64,000 nucleotides of DNA from Emticicia aquatica (GTDB taxonomy: Bacteria; Bacteroidota; Bacteroidia; Cytophagales; Spirosomataceae): the NCBI RefSeq assembly GCF_923079645.1, contig NZ_CAKLPY010000001.1, positions 2,190,001 to 2,254,000 on the forward strand. The letters are read 5' to 3'. Below are positions 8,338-16,762 of the stretch, in pieces. Below the pieces are notes generated by a model. That model was not told where the DNA came from. It worked only from the letters and a program-made list of their open reading frames with translations, and did not search any database. The position numbers and the translations under genes are program-made. Numbering within the stretch: the first letter of the stretch is position 1; each line of letters opens with the position of its first letter.

Positions 8338-10176
8338 ATGTGTGGAATTGTAGCTTATGTGGGGCATCGTGAAGCGGCTCCTCTAATTATTAAAGGATTA
8401 AAACGATTAGAATATCGTGGTTATGATAGTGCTGGAATTGCCCTTCTTAATGGTCAAGGCCTAAAGATTTATAAAAAGAAAGGCAAAGTATCTGAACTGG
8501 AAAATGAAATAAAAGACAAAGAACTTTCAGCAACAATTGGCATTGGGCACACCCGTTGGGCAACTCATGGTGAACCAAACGATATAAACGCACATCCTCA
8601 TTATTCAAATAATGGACGTTTTGCCATCATTCATAATGGTATTATCGAAAACTACGCATCAATAAAGCAAAGTTTAGTAAACAAAGGTTATACGTTCCAA
8701 AGTCAAACTGATACTGAGGTATTAGTGAATTTTATTGAGGATATTCAAAAAAATAAAAATAGTTCGCTTGAAGAAGCGGTACGAATTGCCCTTCACGAAG
8801 TGGTTGGTGCATATGCCATTGTGATAATCGATGCAGAAAACCCAAACCAATTGATTGCCGCTAGAAAGGGTAGTCCGTTAGTAATTGGCGTAGGAGAAGA
8901 AGAATATTTCTTCGCTTCTGATGCAACACCTATCATTGAATATACGAAAGAAGTTATTTATCTAGATGACTACGAAATTGCTATTGTTAAAGATAATGAA
9001 CTGACAATCAAGAATTTATCCAATGAAGATATAGACCCATATATTCAGACAGTAGAGTTAGAATTGGAGGCTATTGAAAAAGGTGGCTACGAACATTTCA
9101 TGTTAAAGGAGATTTTTGAACAACCCCGTTCGATAGCTGATTCGATGCGAGGACGTATTAATACCACTGATGCAACTTTACTCTTAGGCGGGTTAGGAAG
9201 TTATCTTGACAAAATTGCAAAAACAAAACGTATCGTAATTGTAGCCTGCGGAACTTCGTGGCACGCAGGTTTAGTTGGAGAATATTTATTAGAAGAATTA
9301 GCCCGTATCAATGTTGAAGTTGAATATGCTTCAGAATTCCGCTATAGAAATCCGATTATTAAAGAAGGAGACATTGTCATTGCTATTTCTCAATCTGGAG
9401 AAACTGCCGATACAATGGCAGCTTTGGAACTTGCAAAATCTAAAGGAGCAATTATTTTAGGTGTTTGTAATGTAGTTGGTTCGTCAATCGCTCGTATCAC
9501 TCATGCAGGGGTTTATACACATGCTGGACCTGAAATTGGAGTTGCAAGTACCAAAGCTTTCACAGCTCAAGTAACAGTTCTGACGTTAATTGCTATTGCT
9601 GTTGCTCAGAAAAAAGGGTCTATTAGTGATCAACTTTATCGTGAATTAATTTTTGGACTAGATGCAATTCCTGCAAAAGTTGAAAAAATCTTAAAAAATG
9701 CTGATAAAGTAAAGGAAATTTCAAAATTATTCACTTTTGCATCAAACTTCATATTTTTGGGTCGTGGGCTGAACTTCCCAGTTGCTTTAGAAGGAGCTTT
9801 AAAATTAAAAGAAATTTCATATATTCATGCTGAAGGTTATCCTGCCGCTGAGATGAAACACGGGCCAATTGCATTAATTGATGAAGATATGCCTGTTGTA
9901 TTTATCGCAACAAAAGATAGTTCTTACGAAAAAATCGTTTCAAATATTCAAGAAGTAAAAGCACGCAAAGGTCGAGTAATTGCTATCGTAACAGAAGGTG
10001 ATACTTTAATACCGAAAATGGTAGATTTTACGATTGAAGTGCCTAGAACAAATGACTTACTTTTACCATTGTTAACTTCTATTCCTTTGCAATTAATTTC
10101 CTATTACATTGCTGTTTTGCGTGGCAGAAATGTTGACCAACCTCGAAATCTTGCAAAATCAGTTACGGTGGAGTAA
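8338..10176 (+). CDS. glmS: Glutamine-fructose-6-phosphate aminotransferase (isomerizing)
   Basis: A complete 612-residue GlmS. It makes glucosamine-6-phosphate from fructose-6-phosphate and glutamine, the first step to UDP-GlcNAc for peptidoglycan and lipopolysaccharide. The N-terminal glutaminase begins MCGIVAYVG, so Cys2 becomes the catalytic N-terminal nucleophile. GHTRWATHGEPN and the HNGIIENY block follow. The two SIS sugar-binding domains contain CGTSWHAG and SQSGETADT (first) and EGALKLKEISY with the ending NLAKSVTVE (second). The ATG at 8338 is fixed by the need for Cys at position 2. The long structured leader upstream suggests post-transcriptional or operator control, which is inference. 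Confidence 0.97.
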   Translation: MCGIVAYVGHREAAPLIIKGLKRLEYRGYDSAGIALLNGQGLKIYKKKGKVSELENEIKDKELSATIGIGHTRWATHGEPNDINAHPHYSNNGRFAIIHNGIIENYASIKQSLVNKGYTFQSQTDTEVLVNFIEDIQKNKNSSLEEAVRIALHEVVGAYAIVIIDAENPNQLIAARKGSPLVIGVGEEEYFFASDATPIIEYTKEVIYLDDYEIAIVKDNELTIKNLSNEDIDPYIQTVELELEAIEKGGYEHFMLKEIFEQPRSIADSMRGRINTTDATLLLGGLGSYLDKIAKTKRIVIVACGTSWHAGLVGEYLLEELARINVEVEYASEFRYRNPIIKEGDIVIAISQSGETADTMAALELAKSKGAIILGVCNVVGSSIARITHAGVYTHAGPEIGVASTKAFTAQVTVLTLIAIAVAQKKGSISDQLYRELIFGLDAIPAKVEKILKNADKVKEISKLFTFASNFIFLGRGLNFPVALEGALKLKEISYIHAEGYPAAEMKHGPIALIDEDMPVVFIATKDSSYEKIVSNIQEVKARKGRVIAIVTEGDTLIPKMVDFTIEVPRTNDLLLPLLTSIPLQLISYYIAVLRGRNVDQPRNLAKSVTVE

Positions 10177-10201
10177 TCAAAAATGATATAAAATTTAATA
10201 G

Positions 10202-10234
10202 AAAGTCTTTCTTATAATGGGAAAGACTTTTTTA
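10202..10234. terminator. Bidirectional terminator between glmS and the molybdoenzyme gene
   Basis: AAAGTCTTTC (10202-10211) pairs with GAAAGACTTT (10221-10230) and runs into a T tract for glmS. The tract reaches the stop codon of the convergent gene, whose transcript can use the same stem. Confidence 0.75.
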
Positions 10235-12547
10235 TTTGGCAAAAATAGCTTTTCCTCCATCAAAAATTGGCTTAATTGTAATTATAACCGATTTTGATGT
10301 TGGTGTTTTACTAATTTCAGCAAAACTATCAATAGGAATCAAAACATTCGTTTCAGGAAAATAAGTTGCTACGCATTTATGCGGAATATTATATGGGATA
10401 ACGATAAATCTTTCAGCAATTCTCTCAATTCCACCGAAATCATTATAAAGATTTACCACTTGGTATTTTTGTAAATTTGCTTCAATAATATCATTCTCAT
10501 TCATCATTATAATTCTTCGCTCATTGAAAATTCCTCGATAACGGTCGTCAAGTCCATAAATAGTTGTATTAAACTGGTCATGGCTGCGAATCGTCATCAT
10601 TAAATATTGATTATCAAGCAATTGAATGGCATTTAATTCATTGATTGTAAATTTAGCTTTTGATGAATCAGTAGAAAATTGGCGTTCACGAGGAGGATTT
10701 GGTAGATAAAACCCACCCGAAATTCGTACTTTTTCATTATAATTATCGAATCCTAGAATTGATTTTTCAATTAAATTTCTGATATTATCATAATTAGCAA
10801 TAAGATTTTCCCAATCTAGTTTGTTGTTTTTTAAAGTTGCATTTGCAATTTTTGCTACAATCGCTGGCTCACTCAGCAAATGTTCTGAAATCGGTTTTAA
10901 AACCCCATGGCTACTGTGAACAACTCCCATCGAATCTTCAACTGTTACAAATTGCTCTCCATTTGCTTGAATATCACGGTCAGTTCTCGCCAAACATGGC
11001 AAAATCAAGGCGGTTTTTCCATTAATTAAATGACTTCGATTAAGTTTTGTAGAAATTTGCACAGTTAAATCACAATTTTGCAAAGCTTTTGCAGTATATT
11101 CTGTATCAGGAGTTGCTGATAGAAAATTTCCACCTAAAGCGACAAAAACTTTAGCTTTAGAATCGGCCATTGCCTTAATTGACTCGATGGTGTCAAAACC
11201 ATGTTTTCGGGGTGGTTCAAAATCAAAAACTTCTTTAAGTTTATCCAAAAACTGACTTTTGGGTTTTTCATAAATTCCCATTGTTCGGTCGCCTTGTACA
11301 TTTGAATGACCTCGAACAGGGCATGTTCCTCCTCCTTCAATACCAATGCTTCCTTTCATTAATAAAAGGTTAACTACTTCACGAATCGTTGCAACCGAAT
11401 TTTTATGTTGTGTCAAACCCATTGCCCAACAAACAATAATTTTTTTGTTTTGAATCAATAATTCGGTTGCTTCTTTTATTTGATTCAGCGAGATTCCACA
11501 AATTTCAGAAAGACTTTCTAAATCTTCATTTTCAATACTTTTAAAGTATTCTTCATAATTTTCAGTATGATTAATGATAAAGTCTTTATCAAATACATCA
11601 GCAGTTTTCTTTTCAGTTACAAGCAATAATTTATTAATTGCTTTCAATAACGCCAAATCACCATTAATACGAATTTGTAAATATAAATCTGTCAACTTTT
11701 CACCACCAAAAAAGACATCTTGCATTTCTTGTGGATGCTTGAATTTGAGTAAACCAGCTTCGATTAAAGGATTTATCGAAATAATTTTTGCTCCAGCCCG
11801 TTTTGCTTTTTCAAGTGCAGACAACATTCTGGGGTGATTGGTACCTGGATTTTGTCCCAATATCATTATCACTTCTGCTTTTTCAAAATCATCTAATTTC
11901 ACAGAACCTTTTCCCAAACCAAGCGTTTCTCCTAAAGCAGAACCACTCGATTCATGACACATATTTGAGCAATCTGGTAAATTGTTAGTACCAAACATCC
12001 GTACAAATAATTGATATAAAAATGCAGCTTCGTTACTTGTTCTTCCTGAAGTATAAAAAATTGCTTCATCTGGTGAATTCAAAGAATTAAGTTGAGTACC
12101 AATTAATTGAAAAGATTCTTCCCAAGAAATTTTTTCGTAATTAGATTTCCCTTCACGTAACACTAACGGATGCGTTAAACGTCCTTGCTGACCAAGCCAA
12201 TAATCTGATTTTTGAGAAAGTTCTTCAACAGTATATTTTTGAAAAAAAACAGGCGAAACTTTACGAGTTGTTGCTTCTTCAGCAATTGCTTTTGCTCCAT
12301 TTTCGCAATATTCTGCTATTTTCGAACGCTCTCCATCAGGGTCGGGCCAAGCACAACTTGGACAATCAACGCCATCTTTTTGGTTAAGATTTAACAATGC
12401 TTTTAAGCCACGCTTTAGGGGCATTACTCCAAAAACATGCTTAATAGAAGAATAAACTGCTGTAAAACCTGCAGCTTGTGCGGCGGGTTTTGAAGTTTTA
12501 ATTTCTGTGAAGGCGGTTGTTGGTGGTAGAGGGTTTATTTTTGACAT
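10232..12547 (-). CDS. FdhF/YdeP-family molybdopterin oxidoreductase
   Basis: A 771-residue molybdopterin-dependent oxidoreductase close to E. coli YdeP rather than true formate dehydrogenase. In place of the four-cysteine iron-sulfur motif, the N-terminus has CPSCAWPDP (Cys62, Cys65) and a lone Cys81 in EYCENG. A cysteine in NMCHESSG (Cys197) sits where the molybdenum ligand is expected. Middle segments such as GQNPGTNHPRM and GGTCPVRGHSNVQGD are typical cofactor-binding loops, and the C-terminal beta-barrel domain is present. There is no export signal, so it is probably cytoplasmic. The fdhD gene lies 25 bp upstream on the same strand, giving a sulfurtransferase-enzyme operon. YdeP homologues are linked to acid tolerance; the substrate is unknown. 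Confidence 0.85.
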   Translation of the reverse strand: MSKINPLPPTTAFTEIKTSKPAAQAAGFTAVYSSIKHVFGVMPLKRGLKALLNLNQKDGVDCPSCAWPDPDGERSKIAEYCENGAKAIAEEATTRKVSPVFFQKYTVEELSQKSDYWLGQQGRLTHPLVLREGKSNYEKISWEESFQLIGTQLNSLNSPDEAIFYTSGRTSNEAAFLYQLFVRMFGTNNLPDCSNMCHESSGSALGETLGLGKGSVKLDDFEKAEVIMILGQNPGTNHPRMLSALEKAKRAGAKIISINPLIEAGLLKFKHPQEMQDVFFGGEKLTDLYLQIRINGDLALLKAINKLLLVTEKKTADVFDKDFIINHTENYEEYFKSIENEDLESLSEICGISLNQIKEATELLIQNKKIIVCWAMGLTQHKNSVATIREVVNLLLMKGSIGIEGGGTCPVRGHSNVQGDRTMGIYEKPKSQFLDKLKEVFDFEPPRKHGFDTIESIKAMADSKAKVFVALGGNFLSATPDTEYTAKALQNCDLTVQISTKLNRSHLINGKTALILPCLARTDRDIQANGEQFVTVEDSMGVVHSSHGVLKPISEHLLSEPAIVAKIANATLKNNKLDWENLIANYDNIRNLIEKSILGFDNYNEKVRISGGFYLPNPPRERQFSTDSSKAKFTINELNAIQLLDNQYLMMTIRSHDQFNTTIYGLDDRYRGIFNERRIIMMNENDIIEANLQKYQVVNLYNDFGGIERIAERFIVIPYNIPHKCVATYFPETNVLIPIDSFAEISKTPTSKSVIITIKPIFDGGKAIFAK

Positions 12548-12572
12548 TATAGTAAAATTTAGGGCATCAATA

Positions 12573-13412
12573 TTAGGAAATTATCCGTTCTTCACCTGAA
12601 TAAATATTAAAACTTTCGTCACGCAAAAAACCAATCAAAGTCAAACCCAATGCTTTAGCAGTCTCAATAGCCAAACTTGACGGAGCTCCAACGCAAGCCA
12701 TTATCGAAATTCCTGCCATTGCAGCTTTTTGAATCAATTCAAAACTTGCTCGACTGCTCATCAACAAAACAGATTCAGAGAGTGGTAATAATTTTTGTTG
12801 AAACGCCGCTCCAATTACTTTATCAAGTGCATTATGTCGACCAACATCTTCTCTCAATAGTTGCAAAACACCCGAAGGAGAGGTGATAAATGCAGCATGA
12901 AGCCCTCCCGTATGTTGGAAAAAGACCTGCTTTTCTTGTAATATTTTGGATAAATTAAAAATAAAGTCCCTTTTAACAAAAAAGTTATTTATCGGTAAAA
13001 TTGGACATTGCTTTTGAAGTACCTCAATTGAGGCTTTCCCGCAAATACCACAACTTGAAGTTCCGTAGAAATGGCGTTCGAGAGCATCAAAATCTAGCAA
13101 AATATGTGTTTTCAACTCGACTCTAACAATACTTTGTTGCATTTGCTTACCTAAATCCGTACAGTAATGAATTGAGATAATATCATCAAATGTAGTAATA
13201 ATATTTTCTGTAAATAGAAAACCAAAAACTAATTCAAAATCGTGTCCTGTGGGCGTACGCATAGTTACAGACAAACTTTTTTGCTGTCGATTGTCTTCAT
13301 TTCCATAACCTAACCGTATTTCTAAAGGTTCTTCAATTACAACTAAATCAGGCGTTTCGATAGACTCGTTGAGCTTAATCTTCTTTATTTTGAATGATTT
13401 TATTCCACTCAT
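12573..13412 (-). CDS. fdhD: Formate dehydrogenase accessory sulfurtransferase FdhD
   Basis: A 279-residue FdhD protein. It carries sulfur from the cysteine desulfurase to the molybdenum cofactor before insertion into the oxidoreductase. The mobile cysteine loop is visible as SSCGICGK, and the C-terminal half has REDVGRHNALDK and SSRASFELIQK, both family hallmarks. It precedes the YdeP-type gene by 25 bp, so one transcript probably makes both enzyme and accessory protein. The 236-bp gap upstream (13413-13648) holds no gene or clear motif. Confidence 0.93.
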   Translation of the reverse strand: MSGIKSFKIKKIKLNESIETPDLVVIEEPLEIRLGYGNEDNRQQKSLSVTMRTPTGHDFELVFGFLFTENIITTFDDIISIHYCTDLGKQMQQSIVRVELKTHILLDFDALERHFYGTSSCGICGKASIEVLQKQCPILPINNFFVKRDFIFNLSKILQEKQVFFQHTGGLHAAFITSPSGVLQLLREDVGRHNALDKVIGAAFQQKLLPLSESVLLMSSRASFELIQKAAMAGISIMACVGAPSSLAIETAKALGLTLIGFLRDESFNIYSGEERIIS

Positions 13413-13648
13413 TTTTTTGTTTTGATTTGCTAAGGTAGTAAAACGCTTTTAATGTACTACTTCTTCATTTTAGATTCATCAAAAACCATAAAAAAGATAC
13501 TAGATTATTTATTTTAGTTTAAAACACTCAAAATAAATAGTTATGATATTATTAAAGTTTTTTGTAGTTTACTCAAAATAGAAATTTAAAATAGGTATTA
13601 AACACTTGAGCAATAACCGCATTTTTGAGTCAGAATAACACCCTTATT

Positions 13649-14899
13649 TCATCTAATTACTTCGGCTGCAAACTTCAAATATTGTTCCCAATCATAGAGA
13701 TTCATGTAATGTTTGCCCGACCGATAATGATAGCGAATATAAGAGCCAATTGGCTGATTTACAGGAGGTCTAGCACTTTCGGCTAATGTTTTTCTATGGT
13801 ATAATTGATAAATTGGTTCAGCTTTTTTAATTGATAAAAACTCGCCAGTTGGGTCTGACCATTGGTCGCCTTCGGCACTTGAAACATAGATTGGTCGAGG
13901 TGCAATCAATGCAACTAATTGATGTTGATCAATTGGTAAAGAGGCTACATTGTTATTATAAAATTTAAATTTTTCACTAAACCAATGTGGGAAGTTTTTA
14001 TTAATAATCTCAACTGTCTCGCCATACCAACGTTTTGATAATGCTACTCCGCCTTCACCCGATTCGTTAGAAATATAAGCTGCAAAACGAGTATCTTGTG
14101 CGGCAGCCCAAAAAGCTGCTTTTCCTAATCTCGAATGTCCAACAACAATTGCTTTTTTGCTGTCAATATCTTTATCAGTTTCGACGTAATCTAAAATTCG
14201 ACTCAAACCCCATGCCCAAGCTCCCATTGCACCCCACGTATTTACTTCTCGATTGCCAATAACGCCACGCAAACTTGTTTTCCAACCTTCAGAATAATCT
14301 GGTTCAATATCTCCGCAATAAGCAGTTGCCACCGCAAATCCTGCTGAAACTATCTTTTCAAACGGCCAAGTTTCAATGCCAGCTGCTCCTCGTGAAGCTT
14401 CTAAAGCTCGATTATTTTTGATGATTGTTGAATCTTTTCGGAAATCAATCATCCAATTTTTTGTCATATAAATTGCTGTATCAGCAATAAGAGAATGATT
14501 CCCTTCAAAATTTAAACCAATAAAAATCGGTGGATTTTCAACTCCTTTTGGCACGTAAAGTAAAATATTAATTGGACTTAATTGCGGATAATCATCGAAA
14601 AAAACAGAAACTTGTTTCTGAATGGCTTTCCCATTTAACGCATCAATTTGGGTCTTATTAATCACAAAATGTTGTTTTAAAGCCAATTTAGGTGTTGTTC
14701 CATAAACATTTTCAGCAAATAAATTTAGCAATGCCCAACGATTTGCCTCCCATTGCTTGATAGTTATTATTTTTTTACCATCAACTCCCGTTAAAACATC
14801 AGGAAAAGGATATGGCGAAGCTTTTGATTCATCATAATTAGCTATTTGTGAAAAACACAAGTTTGATATAAGAACTAGCAACCAAAATATTTTTTTCAT
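13649..14899 (-). CDS. Secreted CE15-type glucuronoyl/acetylxylan esterase
   Basis: A 416-residue exported alpha/beta hydrolase with a signal peptide (about residues 1-18) and the layout of bacterial CE15 carbohydrate esterases. The nucleophile is Ser256 in VGHSRLGK, with the CE15-typical Arg next to it. Glu279 in SNESGEGG and His397 in RSGKHYMN complete the apparent triad. CE15 enzymes split ester bonds between glucuronic acid of xylan and lignin alcohols; many bacterial members are annotated as acetylxylan esterases. It is the third gene of a minus-strand run after the DUF5916 and ABC exporter genes (33-bp gap). No glycoside hydrolase is nearby, so the plant-polymer role is inferred. Confidence 0.8.
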   Translation of the reverse strand: MKKIFWLLVLISNLCFSQIANYDESKASPYPFPDVLTGVDGKKIITIKQWEANRWALLNLFAENVYGTTPKLALKQHFVINKTQIDALNGKAIQKQVSVFFDDYPQLSPINILLYVPKGVENPPIFIGLNFEGNHSLIADTAIYMTKNWMIDFRKDSTIIKNNRALEASRGAAGIETWPFEKIVSAGFAVATAYCGDIEPDYSEGWKTSLRGVIGNREVNTWGAMGAWAWGLSRILDYVETDKDIDSKKAIVVGHSRLGKAAFWAAAQDTRFAAYISNESGEGGVALSKRWYGETVEIINKNFPHWFSEKFKFYNNNVASLPIDQHQLVALIAPRPIYVSSAEGDQWSDPTGEFLSIKKAEPIYQLYHRKTLAESARPPVNQPIGSYIRYHYRSGKHYMNLYDWEQYLKFAAEVIR

Positions 14900-14932
14900 A
14901 GCAAAACTAAACGTTATTTATTTGAAAGTAGT

Positions 14933-16708
14933 TTATTCATTTTCTTGGTGTTTCCAAAGTTCTTGAAAATACGAATTAGTACTTTTCAAGTCTTCAAATG
15001 TACCTTCTGCAACAATTTTCCCACGATTTAAAACATAAACATAGTCAAAATAACGTAATAAATGTAGTCGATGTAATGAAGAAATAATAGCTTTTTCACT
15101 AAAAGTCTTAAATAACTGTTTGTAAATCAATGCTTCTGTTTTGGGGTCAACACTGCTTGTTGGTTCATCCATCAATACAACTTCACTACTTTGAGCCGCC
15201 AAAATTCCTCGAGCCAAGGCCAAACGCTGCTTTTGTCCGCCTGAAAGATTCACCCCTTTTTCCTGAATATTTGATTCTAAACCATTTGGTAATTGTTTTG
15301 CGGTATCGGTAAAATAAGCTTCATCACAAACTTTCCAAACATCATCCTCTTCAAAAGGCAAGCCTAACGTAATATTAAAACGAATCGAATTTTCAAAAAT
15401 CTCTGGTTCTTGTGGAAATAAAGTAACGGTTTCATTTAAGGTTGCCATCTGAAAATCTTTCCCATCAACGCTAAATTTAAAAGTAGATTGTGGCTCGTAA
15501 AGCCCACGTAATAAAGCGAGTAAAGTACTTTTTCCGCTGCCACTTTCACCAATAAAGGCAATCTTTTTGCCTCGCTCTATTTTTATAGAAATATCATGTA
15601 AACTTTGAGGAGCGTGGGCTTCATCATACGTTTCTCGATGCGAGAAACTAAGATTATTAATTCTGATTTCCTTCCAATTATTTGGCAAAGAAATCGTAGT
15701 TTCTGGGCGATGACTACTATTATAATCTTCACTAATTGAGCGAGCAGTTTGAATGTCTGTATTGTACTGCACTATTTCGGTATATTGCCACGCAACATCA
15801 TGAAAAACGCTCGTAAATTGATTTACAAAGCCCAAAAGTGTCACTAATCCTCCTACTAAAAAAACCTTATTTGGTTCATAATTTTGATAAACATAACCAA
15901 AGGTAATCACTACGTAAGTCAACCCGACCAACATATCCGCTGTAAACCATTTCCATTCATTTATCAATACGTTTCGACGAAAAGGTGGCAATAGATTTTG
16001 TACTTTTCCAAGCAAACCCAACTCCATACTTTTTTCGAGTCGTAGCGTAATAACTGTAATTATATTTGACAAGCTATCAAAAAGCGTTGAAGAAACGACG
16101 TGTTCTTTTTCATTGACTTCGTCCAATGTTTTGATAAAAGGCTTATCAAATTTGAAAATAATCCAAATAGTAAAAATACCAATCAAAATACCTATTGAAC
16201 CAAAAATAGGCGAAAAATAAAGCATTGCACCGAAAGAAAAAGCAAATTTTGAAAGGGCATGAAGAAACATAAATCCATTTTGAAAGAAGTTTTTAAGTGC
16301 TTCGTAAGCCTTTCTAATTCGGTTAATAGTTGAGCCACTATGATGGTCTTGATGCCATTTTACAGGTAAATGTAAGGCTTGATGGTACATTTCCTGCAAG
16401 AAATTTCGGCTCAGATTAAACGCTAGTTGGCGTTCCATCACACGAGCAGGGCCATGAAAAGACCATTCCAAAAGCTTTAAACCCAAATAACCTAAAACAT
16501 ACAAAAGAGTAAATTTGATAGTTTGATGATAATCTTGCTGAATTTTATTGATAAACCAACCAAATAAAATTGGATTCATTGAAAATACAACATTTGCCAT
16601 CGCAAACATTCCGTAAATCAAAACATACCGTTTACGTTCTTTTTTTGCGTATTTCCAAGCCGTTTGCAGGAGAGAAATATAAGGATTTTTAGAATTACTG
16701 GCTTTCAT
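14933..16708 (-). CDS. ABC exporter, fused membrane and ATPase domains
   Basis: About 591 residues from the ATG at 16708; a TTG at 16756 would add 16 residues and is less likely. The first 320 residues form a six-helix ABC exporter membrane domain. The nucleotide-binding domain has Walker A GESGSGKST, the signature LSGGQKQRLALARG and Walker B VVLMDEPTSSVD, followed by the switch histidine in SSLHRLHLL. One half-transporter is encoded, so it should work as a homodimer in the inner membrane. Substrate unknown: family members move lipids, drugs or peptides. It lies between the DUF5916 and CE15 genes with short gaps, suggesting one transcript. Confidence 0.88.
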   Translation of the reverse strand: MKASNSKNPYISLLQTAWKYAKKERKRYVLIYGMFAMANVVFSMNPILFGWFINKIQQDYHQTIKFTLLYVLGYLGLKLLEWSFHGPARVMERQLAFNLSRNFLQEMYHQALHLPVKWHQDHHSGSTINRIRKAYEALKNFFQNGFMFLHALSKFAFSFGAMLYFSPIFGSIGILIGIFTIWIIFKFDKPFIKTLDEVNEKEHVVSSTLFDSLSNIITVITLRLEKSMELGLLGKVQNLLPPFRRNVLINEWKWFTADMLVGLTYVVITFGYVYQNYEPNKVFLVGGLVTLLGFVNQFTSVFHDVAWQYTEIVQYNTDIQTARSISEDYNSSHRPETTISLPNNWKEIRINNLSFSHRETYDEAHAPQSLHDISIKIERGKKIAFIGESGSGKSTLLALLRGLYEPQSTFKFSVDGKDFQMATLNETVTLFPQEPEIFENSIRFNITLGLPFEEDDVWKVCDEAYFTDTAKQLPNGLESNIQEKGVNLSGGQKQRLALARGILAAQSSEVVLMDEPTSSVDPKTEALIYKQLFKTFSEKAIISSLHRLHLLRYFDYVYVLNRGKIVAEGTFEDLKSTNSYFQELWKHQENE

Positions 16709-16762
16709 CTGTAACACAATTTTTAATTTCTCTTTTCTGCAAGTATGGTTTCTCAAGTAATT

